NCBI RefSeq assembly: GCF_021654285.1
Contig: NZ_JAKFZS010000041.1
Location: 1 to 38,009, forward strand
Direction: 5' to 3'
Source: Pseudoalteromonas luteoviolacea
Lineage (GTDB): Bacteria > Pseudomonadota > Gammaproteobacteria > Enterobacterales > Alteromonadaceae
DNA length: 38,009 nucleotides
Part shown: positions 26,366 through 35,415 of the stretch, in pieces
Layout: each line of letters starts with the position of its first letter
Numbering within the stretch: position 1 is the first letter of the stretch
Notes under the pieces: model-generated
Told to the model about the DNA's origin: nothing
Databases searched by the model: none
The model's input: the letters and a program-made list of their open reading frames with translations, nothing else
Program-made: the position numbers and the translations under genes

Positions 26366-27733
26366 TTAGTACAACTTGAGAGGTAGTCTGATTACGGCCA
26401 TCGCACCTTGTTCTGATTCTCTATTTCGCAAACACAATTGCCCATCATGATTGTGAACTATTTGCTGGCTCAAGTTCAGGCCGATACCACTACCATTTTT
26501 CTTGGTGGTATACATAGGCACAAATAAATCTTTCAAATTTGAGAGTCCAATACCGCTATCAATTATATAAAGTTCAACCCAGTCGTTATCACATTCAAGG
26601 TCAAGTTCAACTTTAATGGCCTGTCCATTGCCGATATGGTTATCTTGCTCTGAGGATGCTTCGATGGCATTTTTGATTAAATTAATAAGTACTTGTTCAA
26701 ACTGTTTTTCATCCACCAGCAAAAAGATCTGTGTTGCTTGCTTTTGAAAACGAGTTGAAAACACAAATTCACAATCCCTAAATAAATTGACCACTTTGGA
26801 GACCATACTATCCAAGCATATTTGCTTTTTAGTGGGTGCTGGCAGATACATCAGTGCTCTGTAACTTGAAATAAAGCTCGCTAATGAGCTTGCGCGCTCA
26901 TCAATGACACTTAAGCCCTCTTTATAAAACCCCTGATTATCTGAAGCATTACCAGCTTCCAACTTCCTTTTCATGGCACGACTTATGGTGGCAATTGGCG
27001 TTAATGAGTTATTCACTTCATGGCTTAGCACCCGTAGTAGACTTTGCCAAGCTTGCGTTTCTTTTTCCTTGAGTAAATTATTAGTATTAGTCAGTAGGAA
27101 CAAGCTTTGATTTTCACCATCACTGATAATGTTATCGCGATATAAGAAGTATTCACCTTTGAGTTTTGCCTCTTGCATAGCAACTATACTGGCGCCTGTT
27201 CTGTGCTGGATAAACCCCAATGGGGTATCATTCAATTGTGCGGGTTTAGTCAGGTATAAATGATGAGCTTGTAAGTTACTTTTTGACGTGCCTGAATGCT
27301 CGTTAGGTAATAGTACGTTTTGTGCTGCTTGATTGGCCATTAATACTTGTCCATTGTCATTGACGACAAGTATCAGCGCATTCATTTGGTTGAGAATTTT
27401 TTCAAGCAAGCGCTGCTCCCCCTCTGTTTTCATCGTTTTTTTATGTAATGCAGTCGACAAGGTGTTTATCTTGTCTAATAACAAGCTTAAAGCAGGGTCG
27501 GACTGGCTCTTGCCTTGCAGCGAGTAATCTTCATCAATCAAAGCATCTACCAGATTCGATAGAACTTGTATTTGCTGTGTCGTTTTCTCTTTGATTGCAT
27601 ACAGAGAATACGCAAGCACAATGGCAAGAACGATGCTGATAAAGAGTGATAAATAGATAGGAACAGGCAGAAGTAACATCAAAACGACTGCCAATACAAC
27701 ATAGGGAAAACAGACTATAGCACTTAATCTCAT
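26366..27733 (-). CDS. Sensor histidine kinase, NtrY/NtrB-like
   Basis: 455 residues. Two closely spaced transmembrane helices (about 5-22 and 27-45) leave almost no periplasmic loop, so it probably senses a membrane or internal signal. A HAMP-like helix follows, then a PAS-like domain at about 110-210 (MNALILVVNDNGQVLMANQA). The phosphorylation box is SHEVNNSLTPI with H238. The ATPase domain has the N-box LINLIKNAIEAS and Gly boxes DSGIGL and GSGIGL. It should phosphorylate the regulator encoded directly upstream, which ends 37 nt before it. The exporter operon lies directly downstream. Confidence 0.93.
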   Translation of the reverse strand: MRLSAIVCFPYVVLAVVLMLLLPVPIYLSLFISIVLAIVLAYSLYAIKEKTTQQIQVLSNLVDALIDEDYSLQGKSQSDPALSLLLDKINTLSTALHKKTMKTEGEQRLLEKILNQMNALILVVNDNGQVLMANQAAQNVLLPNEHSGTSKSNLQAHHLYLTKPAQLNDTPLGFIQHRTGASIVAMQEAKLKGEYFLYRDNIISDGENQSLFLLTNTNNLLKEKETQAWQSLLRVLSHEVNNSLTPIATISRAMKRKLEAGNASDNQGFYKEGLSVIDERASSLASFISSYRALMYLPAPTKKQICLDSMVSKVVNLFRDCEFVFSTRFQKQATQIFLLVDEKQFEQVLINLIKNAIEASSEQDNHIGNGQAIKVELDLECDNDWVELYIIDSGIGLSNLKDLFVPMYTTKKNGSGIGLNLSQQIVHNHDGQLCLRNRESEQGAMAVIRLPLKLY

Positions 27734-27770
27734 TGGTTATCTTTCATCCTTTAAAGCGTAACTAAACACG

Positions 27771-29171
27771 TCATAAGTCGAGCTTATTAACTCTTCTGTA
27801 GTAACTGCTTCTTGTTAGGCCCAGTGAGCGCACTGTTTTATTAATATTACCTGAGTAATATTCCAGCCTTTTTAGAATCGCATTTTTCTCAATCTCTACC
27901 AGAGTAAGATTATGCTCATCCACTGATCCCAGTTCGCTTTGCTCCCCTCTATCATCCGTTTTTTCGGCCGGCTCAAGCTGCAGATCTTTCCAATCAACTA
28001 TGTCCGCTTTACAAGTGAACATCACTTTTTCCATCAGATGGTCAAGCTGACGTATATTCCCTGGCCAAGCATATGCATACATCATGTCCGCAGCTTCAGA
28101 AGATATTACTGGGCAAGCTCTTCGGTACTTTCGACTGTTTTTCTGCAAAAAGTATTCAGCGAGTAATAAAATATCCTCAGGCCTTTCACGCAACGAAGGT
28201 ACTCTTATTTCAGCTGTGTTTATGCGATAATATAGGTCTTGCCTGAAGGTTTTTTCTGCAATTGCCTGTTTTAAATCACAATTGGTCGCGCAAATTATAC
28301 GTACGTCTGAGTTTAGCGTGCGACTTGAACCCAACACTTCAAATGCCTTATCTTCAATAACTCTCAGAAGCTTAGATTGCTGTTTAAAAGGTATTTCTGC
28401 GATTTCATCAAGAAATAAGGTACCACCATCTGCCAATGCAAAGCGCCCAACTCGATGCTCTTTCGCATCAGTAAAAGCACCTTTTGTATGACCGAACATC
28501 TCACTTTCAAATAAGCTCTCTTGAATTGCGCCCATATTGGCGCTGACAAAAGAATGCTGACCTCGAGCAGAGTGCTGATGAACATAGCCAGCTAACAAGC
28601 TTTTCCCTGTACCATTTTCACCGGTGAGTAGTACATTCATATCACTTTGAGCGATATTTTGGAGCGTCTCCATAAAGTCCTTCATTATATCTGATTGATA
28701 AACAATGCCTTTATGTGACTGCGTATGCTCACGTAAGATACGATTTTCTTGCTTGAGTTTAAAAGCCTGATGCTGAGAGTCTGCGAATTTAAGCTGATTT
28801 TGAATAGCGCTAAGAAATCGCTGATCATCCCAAGGTTTTTGAATAAAGTCCATAACACCGAGTTTTAATGACTCAACGGCAATATCCACGGTAGCCCAAC
28901 CAGTTATGGCAATAATGGGAATGGGTTGCGTAAAATCAGCATCCGCCTGACGAATGCGCTTAACTAACTGCAACCCTTCATTGCCAGATGTGGTATCTTG
29001 CTGAAAGTTCATATCCATAATAATCAAATCAAAGTGTTGATGCTTAATCAAATCCAAAGCACCGTCAACAGTAGTCGCACCCTGTATTTCATAATCAAAA
29101 TCATCGAGTAAATACTTTACACTGGTGAAGATATTAATATCGTCATCTGCTACCAATATTTTCTTGCGCAT
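27771..29171 (-). CDS. Sigma-54-dependent response regulator, NtrC family
   Basis: 466 residues in three domains. The receiver (1-120) has acidic residues D10-D11 and the phospho-acceptor D53 in IIMDMNF. The AAA+ activator domain has Walker A GENGTGKS, the sigma-54 contact loop GAFTDA (usually GAFTGA), Walker B TLFLDEIAEI, and the arginine fingers in YYRINTAEIRVPSLRERPED. A FIS-type helix-turn-helix ends the protein (NINKTVRSLGLTRSSYYRRV). It should activate the exporter operon from sites upstream of the sigma-54 promoter at 26168. ATG 29171 is chosen because AAGGTG lies 9 nt upstream; the ATG eight codons earlier has none. Confidence 0.94.
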   Translation of the reverse strand: MRKKILVADDDINIFTSVKYLLDDFDYEIQGATTVDGALDLIKHQHFDLIIMDMNFQQDTTSGNEGLQLVKRIRQADADFTQPIPIIAITGWATVDIAVESLKLGVMDFIQKPWDDQRFLSAIQNQLKFADSQHQAFKLKQENRILREHTQSHKGIVYQSDIMKDFMETLQNIAQSDMNVLLTGENGTGKSLLAGYVHQHSARGQHSFVSANMGAIQESLFESEMFGHTKGAFTDAKEHRVGRFALADGGTLFLDEIAEIPFKQQSKLLRVIEDKAFEVLGSSRTLNSDVRIICATNCDLKQAIAEKTFRQDLYYRINTAEIRVPSLRERPEDILLLAEYFLQKNSRKYRRACPVISSEAADMMYAYAWPGNIRQLDHLMEKVMFTCKADIVDWKDLQLEPAEKTDDRGEQSELGSVDEHNLTLVEIEKNAILKRLEYYSGNINKTVRSLGLTRSSYYRRVNKLDL

Positions 29172-29346
29172 TCTGATTATCACCTTGTATCTCATGAGTT
29201 ATTTTTAATCATAATACAAGCATGTACACGATGACTAGCCATAAATTCAATAACTTAACAAGTATCTGGACGATAAATAAAGCGGGGGTGAGTCGCTAAT
29301 AAGCGTATAAAGAGGTCGTATTTTGCTCCAAGGCGAAGTTTCAAAA

Positions 29347-30034
29347 TCACATAAATTGCGTCATAACGATGAAAGATGAGGCGATTTCTAATACGAGTAA
29401 ATCATACAAATATAAATTAGTAAAAACGCCTGAAAGACTCCCTACTTTACTCCCCCCAATGTCCAATGTTGTTAATTCAACATTGCCAGTTAAATCTAAA
29501 TGCACTAAGTATGAAAACTAAGAGATAAGCTTAACAAACTGACCTGATTGGACAAATTTAGTTCTGTAAGCAAGGCTCCTTCAATTTGTAATTGCTCTAA
29601 CAAACTGTGTAGGTAGTTCCATAGCCGTCACTGTCGAGCCATCATTCAGACGTAAGCTTTTCAACGTATTGAGACCACCTAAATCTAAATGTGAAAAGTC
29701 GACACCTGAAAAATCAAGTGATTCTAATGGCGTTAAACTCTCAAGTTCAGCGAGTGCCCGCCCAGATAAACTAATATTGTTGAAAGGCATTGAAGTTAAG
29801 ACTTTAAACTTTTCAATGCCATTCACATTATCAATTTGAAGGTTACCTAAAGAGTATGAGTAACAAGAAAAATTGTTTGAATATTGTGGAAAGATATTAC
29901 CTTAGCTTGTTAAGCAAGCTTTAAAAGTAGAATCTTCAATACCCAGCAACTCAAGTATAGATTGCCCATTTTCCGGCTCAAACGACACCTTAAAAGTCAG
30001 CAATGCGGTAACCTTCATCAGCCAACAATGTCAA
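29347..30034 (-). pseudogene. Remnant of a leucine-rich-repeat surface protein
   Basis: No long intact frame exists, but pieces in different frames read as one decayed protein on the minus strand. First comes LTLLADEGYRIADF, which resembles RILADEGYYISAL of the large lipoprotein upstream, followed after a one-base shift by VSFEPENGQSILELLGIEDS. A frame with leucine-rich repeats follows (LESLTPLESLDFSGVDFSHL and LNTLKSLRLNDGSTV), open from about 29890 and stopping at 29581. Then comes LLTELNLSNQVSLLSLSL and, in another frame, HLDLTGNVELTTLDIGGSKV, stopping at 29347. Several stops and shifts mark a dead gene. An 81-codon open piece (29581-29826) could be mistaken for a gene. Confidence 0.7.
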
Positions 30035-30095
30035 TTAAGTGCTATGAGAAAACGGTACATTTTCAAGCGATGAATTTAGAGTTAACAACTCCACC

Positions 30096-33000
30096 TTAAC
30101 TTGCATCCAACGTAAAATCAAAACTTGGGGTTTGGTAAAACCAAGTTTGCTCAACCCCTTGTTCACAACTTTGGCCGTCTTGATATACGCATACCTTAAT
30201 GCCATTCGGTATATGCATAACTGGTGCAATCCAATAAGCGCCTTGCGGGGTTTGTTGTAAAAACTTTCCATCAATGAACTTTGCAACCCCGATTGTTTCA
30301 TCAAAGACAGTTGAAATTTCCCAGTTATTCTTACCCCCATCAAAGTATCTGTAGTATATATCTCCTGTTACATACCTCTCACCATTTGAGTGGTAAAAAC
30401 TAAATCTATCTATTGCACTTGGAATAAATTGCTCAACATGCATGTCAGAGCTGTGTTCTGCAATATGGTATTCACCGTTATTTTTTGCCAGTAACACCAT
30501 CCCATTGTTTTTTGACAACACTTTAAATCGCTCTGAGTGGTCTATTATGCAAAACGTTGAGTCAGTCTCACACTCAGGAGAGTAGTCGAGATAATATCTG
30601 ACAACAAAAGCATTCTCGTCCAGTTGAACATCACCAAACTTAGCATACTTATTGACTGATGCGTCTTCATTTATAACAAAGCCATGATACACGCTTGACT
30701 CAGGGCTCCGCTTAAAGCGCCACTGCCCTGCTAGTTTTTCAACAGTTAATGGCTCATCCATTGCTTTTGCCATGATGCCTATTCCGTTTTGGAAATAGCT
30801 ATTACCATCAAACCAATGAGAGTCTCGAGTCTCTATTTGAATAAAACCATTATGCTGCTGAACAGGCTTTAAAATATAAGTGTCGAAAGCATTTTTCAGA
30901 GAAGTTAATTTCAATTGCCCTAATTCATCCACTTCCCAACTCAGTTGTACTGGGTCAGTTTGAAAACCTTGCTCTGAGACCGCTTCTAATAGAGCCTGAC
31001 CATCTGCCGCAATTTCAATTTCATAATATGTATATGAATTTTGGTATACAAAAATCCACTTTCCTACCCAGTCAGTCACCTCCTGAACGGCTTCCCCTGC
31101 AAAGTCTTTATGAATAACAGGGCCAAATTCAAAACCTATACCATCATCACTTTCATCAGCATCAAGTGCCCAAGCTAAAGACTTGTCATCTAGATAGCGA
31201 AACTCCAAGACATTAATAGGTTGATAAAGGTCACTTTCAGTAAAAACATCCGCATAGTAACTGGCGAAATTAACTGAAAAAATGTATTCAAACTCAGCAC
31301 GAGTATGATACTCAGATAAATTATCCCAAACGAAATTTATTCTATGTGTGTAATCAGCGCTTTCATTATATGTATAGACCCCTGATCCGTTAGGATGAAC
31401 ATTCAGTTCATGTAACAATGGGAGATATAAAGACGAATCATATAAAAAGTGCTTACCATATACTGGCAGTTTTTCCACAAATGTGGCTTCGATTTCACAT
31501 GCACCGTAATAATTTTCCGTATGAGAAAACTCAGTTTGAATGCCGTCTAAAGCTACAGAGTAGTCTTGACCACATATATTTAAAGCAGAAATATAGTAGC
31601 CTTCATCTGCTAATATTCGAAGGCCAATACTCTCACCAAGAGGAACATTTTCAGTACGTAAGTCTATACGGCCAGGTCCATTGGTTTTAGTTGTAACAGG
31701 AAAGGTGACCGGCGTTGTCGTATAAACGGTGGTATTTGATTCATCACATGCAGCAGTAAGCTCCGATTTTAAGCATATGGCAAAGTTTTGGTCACCAAGG
31801 CCAGTGACTTCAAGGAAAAATTTGCTATTGTCATACGATGACGTTAGCTCATAGTAACCGTCTTGCTTTTCAAATGAATAATAGTCAAATCCCTCTTGAT
31901 TGATGAACTTTAGGAATAACTCGCAAGGCTTATCTTCATCACAAAGATTAACATTAGTTATGATATTTCCATTTTCGCTATATAAATTAATTTCACTTTC
32001 TGACAACGCATCATCAAAAGACAACAGTAGTCCCTGTTTGTCTGTTACTTCGATAAACTTTATCATCTCAAAAGCATAATCGCGGTCTAGAAGATTGAGA
32101 GTATAATTAACTGCGATTGTATCGCCAGAAACAGCCAATAACTTATAAGAGTATTCAGTAGTACGAACACATAACTCGCTATTTTCACAAGCCATATACC
32201 TTCTTTGCCCATCAAAAGAATAGGTATATGATACGAGCTCTCCTGATTCTAGCGAATACTGCCTCCCAGTGTTAAGACCATAATGAACCAACCCCTGTTC
32301 ATCAATTTTAAATACATTATTGTGAGTGTCTTTTAGGCTTACCCAGGTACGTTGATAATCAAACGACTCAAAACTGACATCTTGATGTTTGACCATATAA
32401 GCGTTGTAGGATTGAGTTATTTGGTCGTTTTCTATGGTGCGGCCCATAAAATGATAACCAAACTCATTGTGTGCAATAAGCTGCAATATTTGAGTTCTAT
32501 TATCTTGTTGAAAGGAAAGTTCATTCCCCGATATTTGCCATTTGCTTTGCTCTGAGCTTTGTAAATTTGTAGCTATACCGTTCTCATCAAACTCATACTC
32601 ATAGTATGCGTCTTCTGTCCCGTCGATTATTTTATGTAATGACCAAGTTCCCTCCAATGTAGGCTGAGACAATTGCGCAAAGCTACTTTTTGTATAAGTT
32701 TGTGAGTGAAAAGAGAACTGACGGGTCTGTAACTTTGAATCCACATACGCATCGCCAATAAAGGTAACGGTTGTAGAATTAAAGTGCGCATTTTGCGCGT
32801 AAAAATCTAACTCGATACGATTTAGTTCTAGAAAGTGATATTCATCCATATAAGCGTTGTAATTGAGTGTAACAGGCTCTAAAAAAGTAACTACAACACG
32901 ATTATTTTCACGCTCCCAAGACACTTTATGTCGCTCGTTTAATATATAATAACCAGTATTATCGTCGTTCAGCTCAAGACCGAAGTAAATACCATATTGA

Positions 33001-34325
33001 AAGTCAGGTTCTGTTACCCACAAAACTTCATCTAAGATGATCTCAGCGGGCTGAAGTAAATCGGTGTCCGACTTTAAAGCATCGATAGTGCGGTCAATAA
33101 GCTCTGGTTGCTCTTCTTTTAATTGGGTAAGGTATTGAGTAACGACATTGTCGTCCTTCACCAATTCTAACGTTGTAGCATACCCTTCGGGTAGAGTCAC
33201 CGAGTCATTATCTACAATCGCTTTGAGCAAAGTTGCAATATCTAATTTTTCTTTGGCACTGACGCCAAGTTTACGTTGTTCGAGAAGCTCAATAGAGTTA
33301 AATGCATCGTCAAATTTAGACAATAATACAAACTCAGCAGTTGTCACATTGGTTACATTTACACCAAACTGTTCTTCTACATTAAGCACTTCATCGTCGC
33401 CAGCTGCCACGCTGAGTTGAGACAAAGACCCTAGCTGCGAAACAAACTCAACAAAGCTTTGTTTATCTTGACCTGTTGCGCTCAGCTTCACTAATTCATT
33501 TGCATACGCCTCTTCACCTTGCTCTAAATTAATAGCAAGTGTGTATTCGCCAAGACTATTTGCGACCGCTGTAAATACCTTATCACCAATTTGCGCTTTA
33601 ATATTTGCGTTTTCAATAGGCTGATCTGTTACCTTGCCCGATATTTTTAATTGTTGTGCAAATGCTTTAATCACAACTGAAGTAGATGACATCGCCTTGC
33701 CGCCAGTCTCATCTGTGATAGTTAAATTAAAGGTGATAGGAATATCTTCGTTAATATCACCACTGCTTATTATCAGTGTATCTGTATTAAAACCAGTCAC
33801 TTCAACATAGTCAGGTGCATTACTGGTCCACTCAAAAGACGTAATTTCCTTACTCGTTGCAACATCTGCCTTTACAGAAAAGGACGATTGTTCGATGGCA
33901 TGCTCTTTTGCCTCAATAGTCAAAACAGGGTTATCAATGAACGTCACCAAATGAGTTGCTGTTGTTGCTGCGCCTTGTTCATCTGACACGGTAACTGAAA
34001 ATGTTATCGGCGTGTCCTTTACTAAATCATTGCTGCGTGCGGTAATACTAGCGCTGTTTTCACCATCGAGGACGATCGCCGAGCCTCCATCATGTGACCA
34101 TGTGTAGTTCAGCAATTGACTCTCTTTATCATCTCCATGTGCTACCAAGCTAATCGCTTGCATCTCATCTGAATGCGCTTTCCCTTCTATAGACACCACT
34201 GGTGCTGTATTGGCAACAACTGGCTGCGTTATACCTTCTTCCTTCTTATCTGAAGAACCGCCACCGCATCCTGAAATTATTCCTATCAGGCCTGCGAGGC
34301 AAACCTTACTTACCGCACTATTCAA
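30096..34325 (-). CDS. Very large surface lipoprotein with Ig/PKD-like domains
   Basis: About 1409 residues. A lipoprotein signal ends in GIISG-C, and the next residues are Gly rather than Asp, favouring the outer membrane. Two PKD/cadherin-like domains follow (NTAPVVSIEGKAHS ... FSVTVSDEQGAATTATHLVT; then ITFNLTITDETGGKAMSS), then a carboxypeptidase-regulatory-like domain (LKISGKVTDQPIENANIKAQ). About 1000 residues of unfamiliar beta-rich sequence come next, including a segment like the InlB B-repeat (GLRILADEGYYISALNICG). The longest frame starts with TTG at 34352 without a ribosome site. A TTG at 34325 has GAGGA 8 nt upstream and leaves a normal signal peptide, so it is preferred. Function unknown; adhesion or surface binding is inference. 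Confidence 0.85.
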   Translation of the reverse strand: MNSAVSKVCLAGLIGIISGCGGGSSDKKEEGITQPVVANTAPVVSIEGKAHSDEMQAISLVAHGDDKESQLLNYTWSHDGGSAIVLDGENSASITARSNDLVKDTPITFSVTVSDEQGAATTATHLVTFIDNPVLTIEAKEHAIEQSSFSVKADVATSKEITSFEWTSNAPDYVEVTGFNTDTLIISSGDINEDIPITFNLTITDETGGKAMSSTSVVIKAFAQQLKISGKVTDQPIENANIKAQIGDKVFTAVANSLGEYTLAINLEQGEEAYANELVKLSATGQDKQSFVEFVSQLGSLSQLSVAAGDDEVLNVEEQFGVNVTNVTTAEFVLLSKFDDAFNSIELLEQRKLGVSAKEKLDIATLLKAIVDNDSVTLPEGYATTLELVKDDNVVTQYLTQLKEEQPELIDRTIDALKSDTDLLQPAEIILDEVLWVTEPDFQYGIYFGLELNDDNTGYYILNERHKVSWERENNRVVVTFLEPVTLNYNAYMDEYHFLELNRIELDFYAQNAHFNSTTVTFIGDAYVDSKLQTRQFSFHSQTYTKSSFAQLSQPTLEGTWSLHKIIDGTEDAYYEYEFDENGIATNLQSSEQSKWQISGNELSFQQDNRTQILQLIAHNEFGYHFMGRTIENDQITQSYNAYMVKHQDVSFESFDYQRTWVSLKDTHNNVFKIDEQGLVHYGLNTGRQYSLESGELVSYTYSFDGQRRYMACENSELCVRTTEYSYKLLAVSGDTIAVNYTLNLLDRDYAFEMIKFIEVTDKQGLLLSFDDALSESEINLYSENGNIITNVNLCDEDKPCELFLKFINQEGFDYYSFEKQDGYYELTSSYDNSKFFLEVTGLGDQNFAICLKSELTAACDESNTTVYTTTPVTFPVTTKTNGPGRIDLRTENVPLGESIGLRILADEGYYISALNICGQDYSVALDGIQTEFSHTENYYGACEIEATFVEKLPVYGKHFLYDSSLYLPLLHELNVHPNGSGVYTYNESADYTHRINFVWDNLSEYHTRAEFEYIFSVNFASYYADVFTESDLYQPINVLEFRYLDDKSLAWALDADESDDGIGFEFGPVIHKDFAGEAVQEVTDWVGKWIFVYQNSYTYYEIEIAADGQALLEAVSEQGFQTDPVQLSWEVDELGQLKLTSLKNAFDTYILKPVQQHNGFIQIETRDSHWFDGNSYFQNGIGIMAKAMDEPLTVEKLAGQWRFKRSPESSVYHGFVINEDASVNKYAKFGDVQLDENAFVVRYYLDYSPECETDSTFCIIDHSERFKVLSKNNGMVLLAKNNGEYHIAEHSSDMHVEQFIPSAIDRFSFYHSNGERYVTGDIYYRYFDGGKNNWEISTVFDETIGVAKFIDGKFLQQTPQGAYWIAPVMHIPNGIKVCVYQDGQSCEQGVEQTWFYQTPSFDFTLDAS

Positions 34326-34675
34326 TTGTATTTTCCTCACTAATTTTTGCAAAAAGGCGCAGAATACACACTGAACAATAAATGTTCAAGATTAAAATTT
34401 AAGCAGCAAGATAGTGATCAGTTTACTTTTTAAATACGCATTTTATTTCAATATAAAATTCATATAGATAAGTGTTTTACTCGATATACTATTACAAGCT
34501 TTAATTTACATACTATCTAAAATTTGTTGCATTTTTAAATCACGGGAAAGGTAATTTCCTACGGATTTGCAGTTCTTAATTGCCGATAGTGAGCAATGTT
34601 AGAGATTACTTTCAAGGATCTTAAGGGGAGCTTTAAGTCTGTGGTTAACGTGATGTGAAACAGTGACAGTTAAAA
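34326..34675. other. Intergenic region without a gene
   Basis: AT-rich, with stops in all frames. It should contain the promoter of the large lipoprotein gene near its left side and the 3' region of the GNAT gene at its right. I could not identify a clear promoter or a strong hairpin. Confidence 0.5.
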
Positions 34676-35089
34676 CTACTTAATGAATTTACACATACCA
34701 TACCCTAGAGGCATACCCGATCTTTGATCATACCCGTAACGTGCGTAAAACGACTCTTTCCCCTTCGCTGACATCAGGCCAATCGTTGCGCCTTTTGAAG
34801 CACTATCAGCCAACCAACTTTCAATCTGCGCCATCAACATACCGCCTACCCCTGTTTGTTGATAATTTGGGTGCACTGCGAGATCTTGAATATAGAAAAA
34901 CAAGGCACCATCACCTATAACCCTGCCCATTCCAACAAGCTGTAAATCCATACGTGCAGTAACATGAAATAGTGACTGCTCCAAACTCAATGCTGCCATA
35001 TTTAAATCTGTATCACCCCAACCAACATCAGCGCGTAATTGCACAAACTCTTTGGCTGAAGGCCCAATCGTGTTGATTTTCACTTTCAT
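34676..35089 (-). CDS. GNAT-family N-acetyltransferase
   Basis: A 137-residue acetyltransferase. VGMGRVIGDGALFFYIQDLA then VHPNYQQTGVGGMLMAQIES gives strand 4 and motif A, but the pyrophosphate loop reads Q-Q-T-G-V-G rather than Q-G-x-G-x-G. FYARYGYDQR closes the fold. It is a paralogue of the GNAT at 19539. AGGGA lies 7 nt before the ATG. It is divergent from metY; substrate unknown. Confidence 0.86.
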   Translation of the reverse strand: MKVKINTIGPSAKEFVQLRADVGWGDTDLNMAALSLEQSLFHVTARMDLQLVGMGRVIGDGALFFYIQDLAVHPNYQQTGVGGMLMAQIESWLADSASKGATIGLMSAKGKESFYARYGYDQRSGMPLGYGMCKFIK

Positions 35090-35415
35090 ATCGCTTTCCC
35101 TACTTTAGATAGATAACAATTGTAATATTGCTCCATGACTTATCTTACTTGCAACATCGGAACGAGCTATTGTCATGCCAGCAAATTATCCAACTCACAC
35201 ACCTTAGAGATACCAGACCATAGGCTAATTTGTTTTTTTCTCTCTTCATTTCAACTGTCTTTTTGAGTTATCTCAACGTCCAAAAAGTGTGCTATGTTGA
35301 ATTTGGATTTTTTAAAGTTGATATAACGAATACATCTTAAACGCTAAATAGAACAAGATTATCACCACAATAGTCAGGCGTTTATATCAATTACACTTAA
35401 GTTAGGGAGAGTTTT
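35090..35415. other. Divergent regulatory region between GNAT and metY
   Basis: No coding potential seen. It must contain promoters for both divergent genes. I looked for tandem MetJ-type boxes (AGACGTCT) and for a SAM riboswitch and saw neither. Confidence 0.5.
35297..35325 (+). promoter_or_regulatory. Possible sigma-70 promoter of metY
   Basis: TTGAAT and GATATA are separated by 17 bp, about 90 nt before the metY start. The -10 element is poor, so this is only a candidate. Confidence 0.3.

Noticed and set aside
29581..29826. 81-residue leucine-rich protein as a real gene
   Set aside because: It starts with a GTG without a ribosome site inside a longer open stretch, and neighbouring frames continue the same repeats, so it is a piece of a broken gene.
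35090..35415. MetJ box or SAM riboswitch upstream of metY
   Set aside because: The only AACGTC-like octamer is single and matches the MetJ consensus at 5 of 8 positions; no riboswitch-like pairing was seen.
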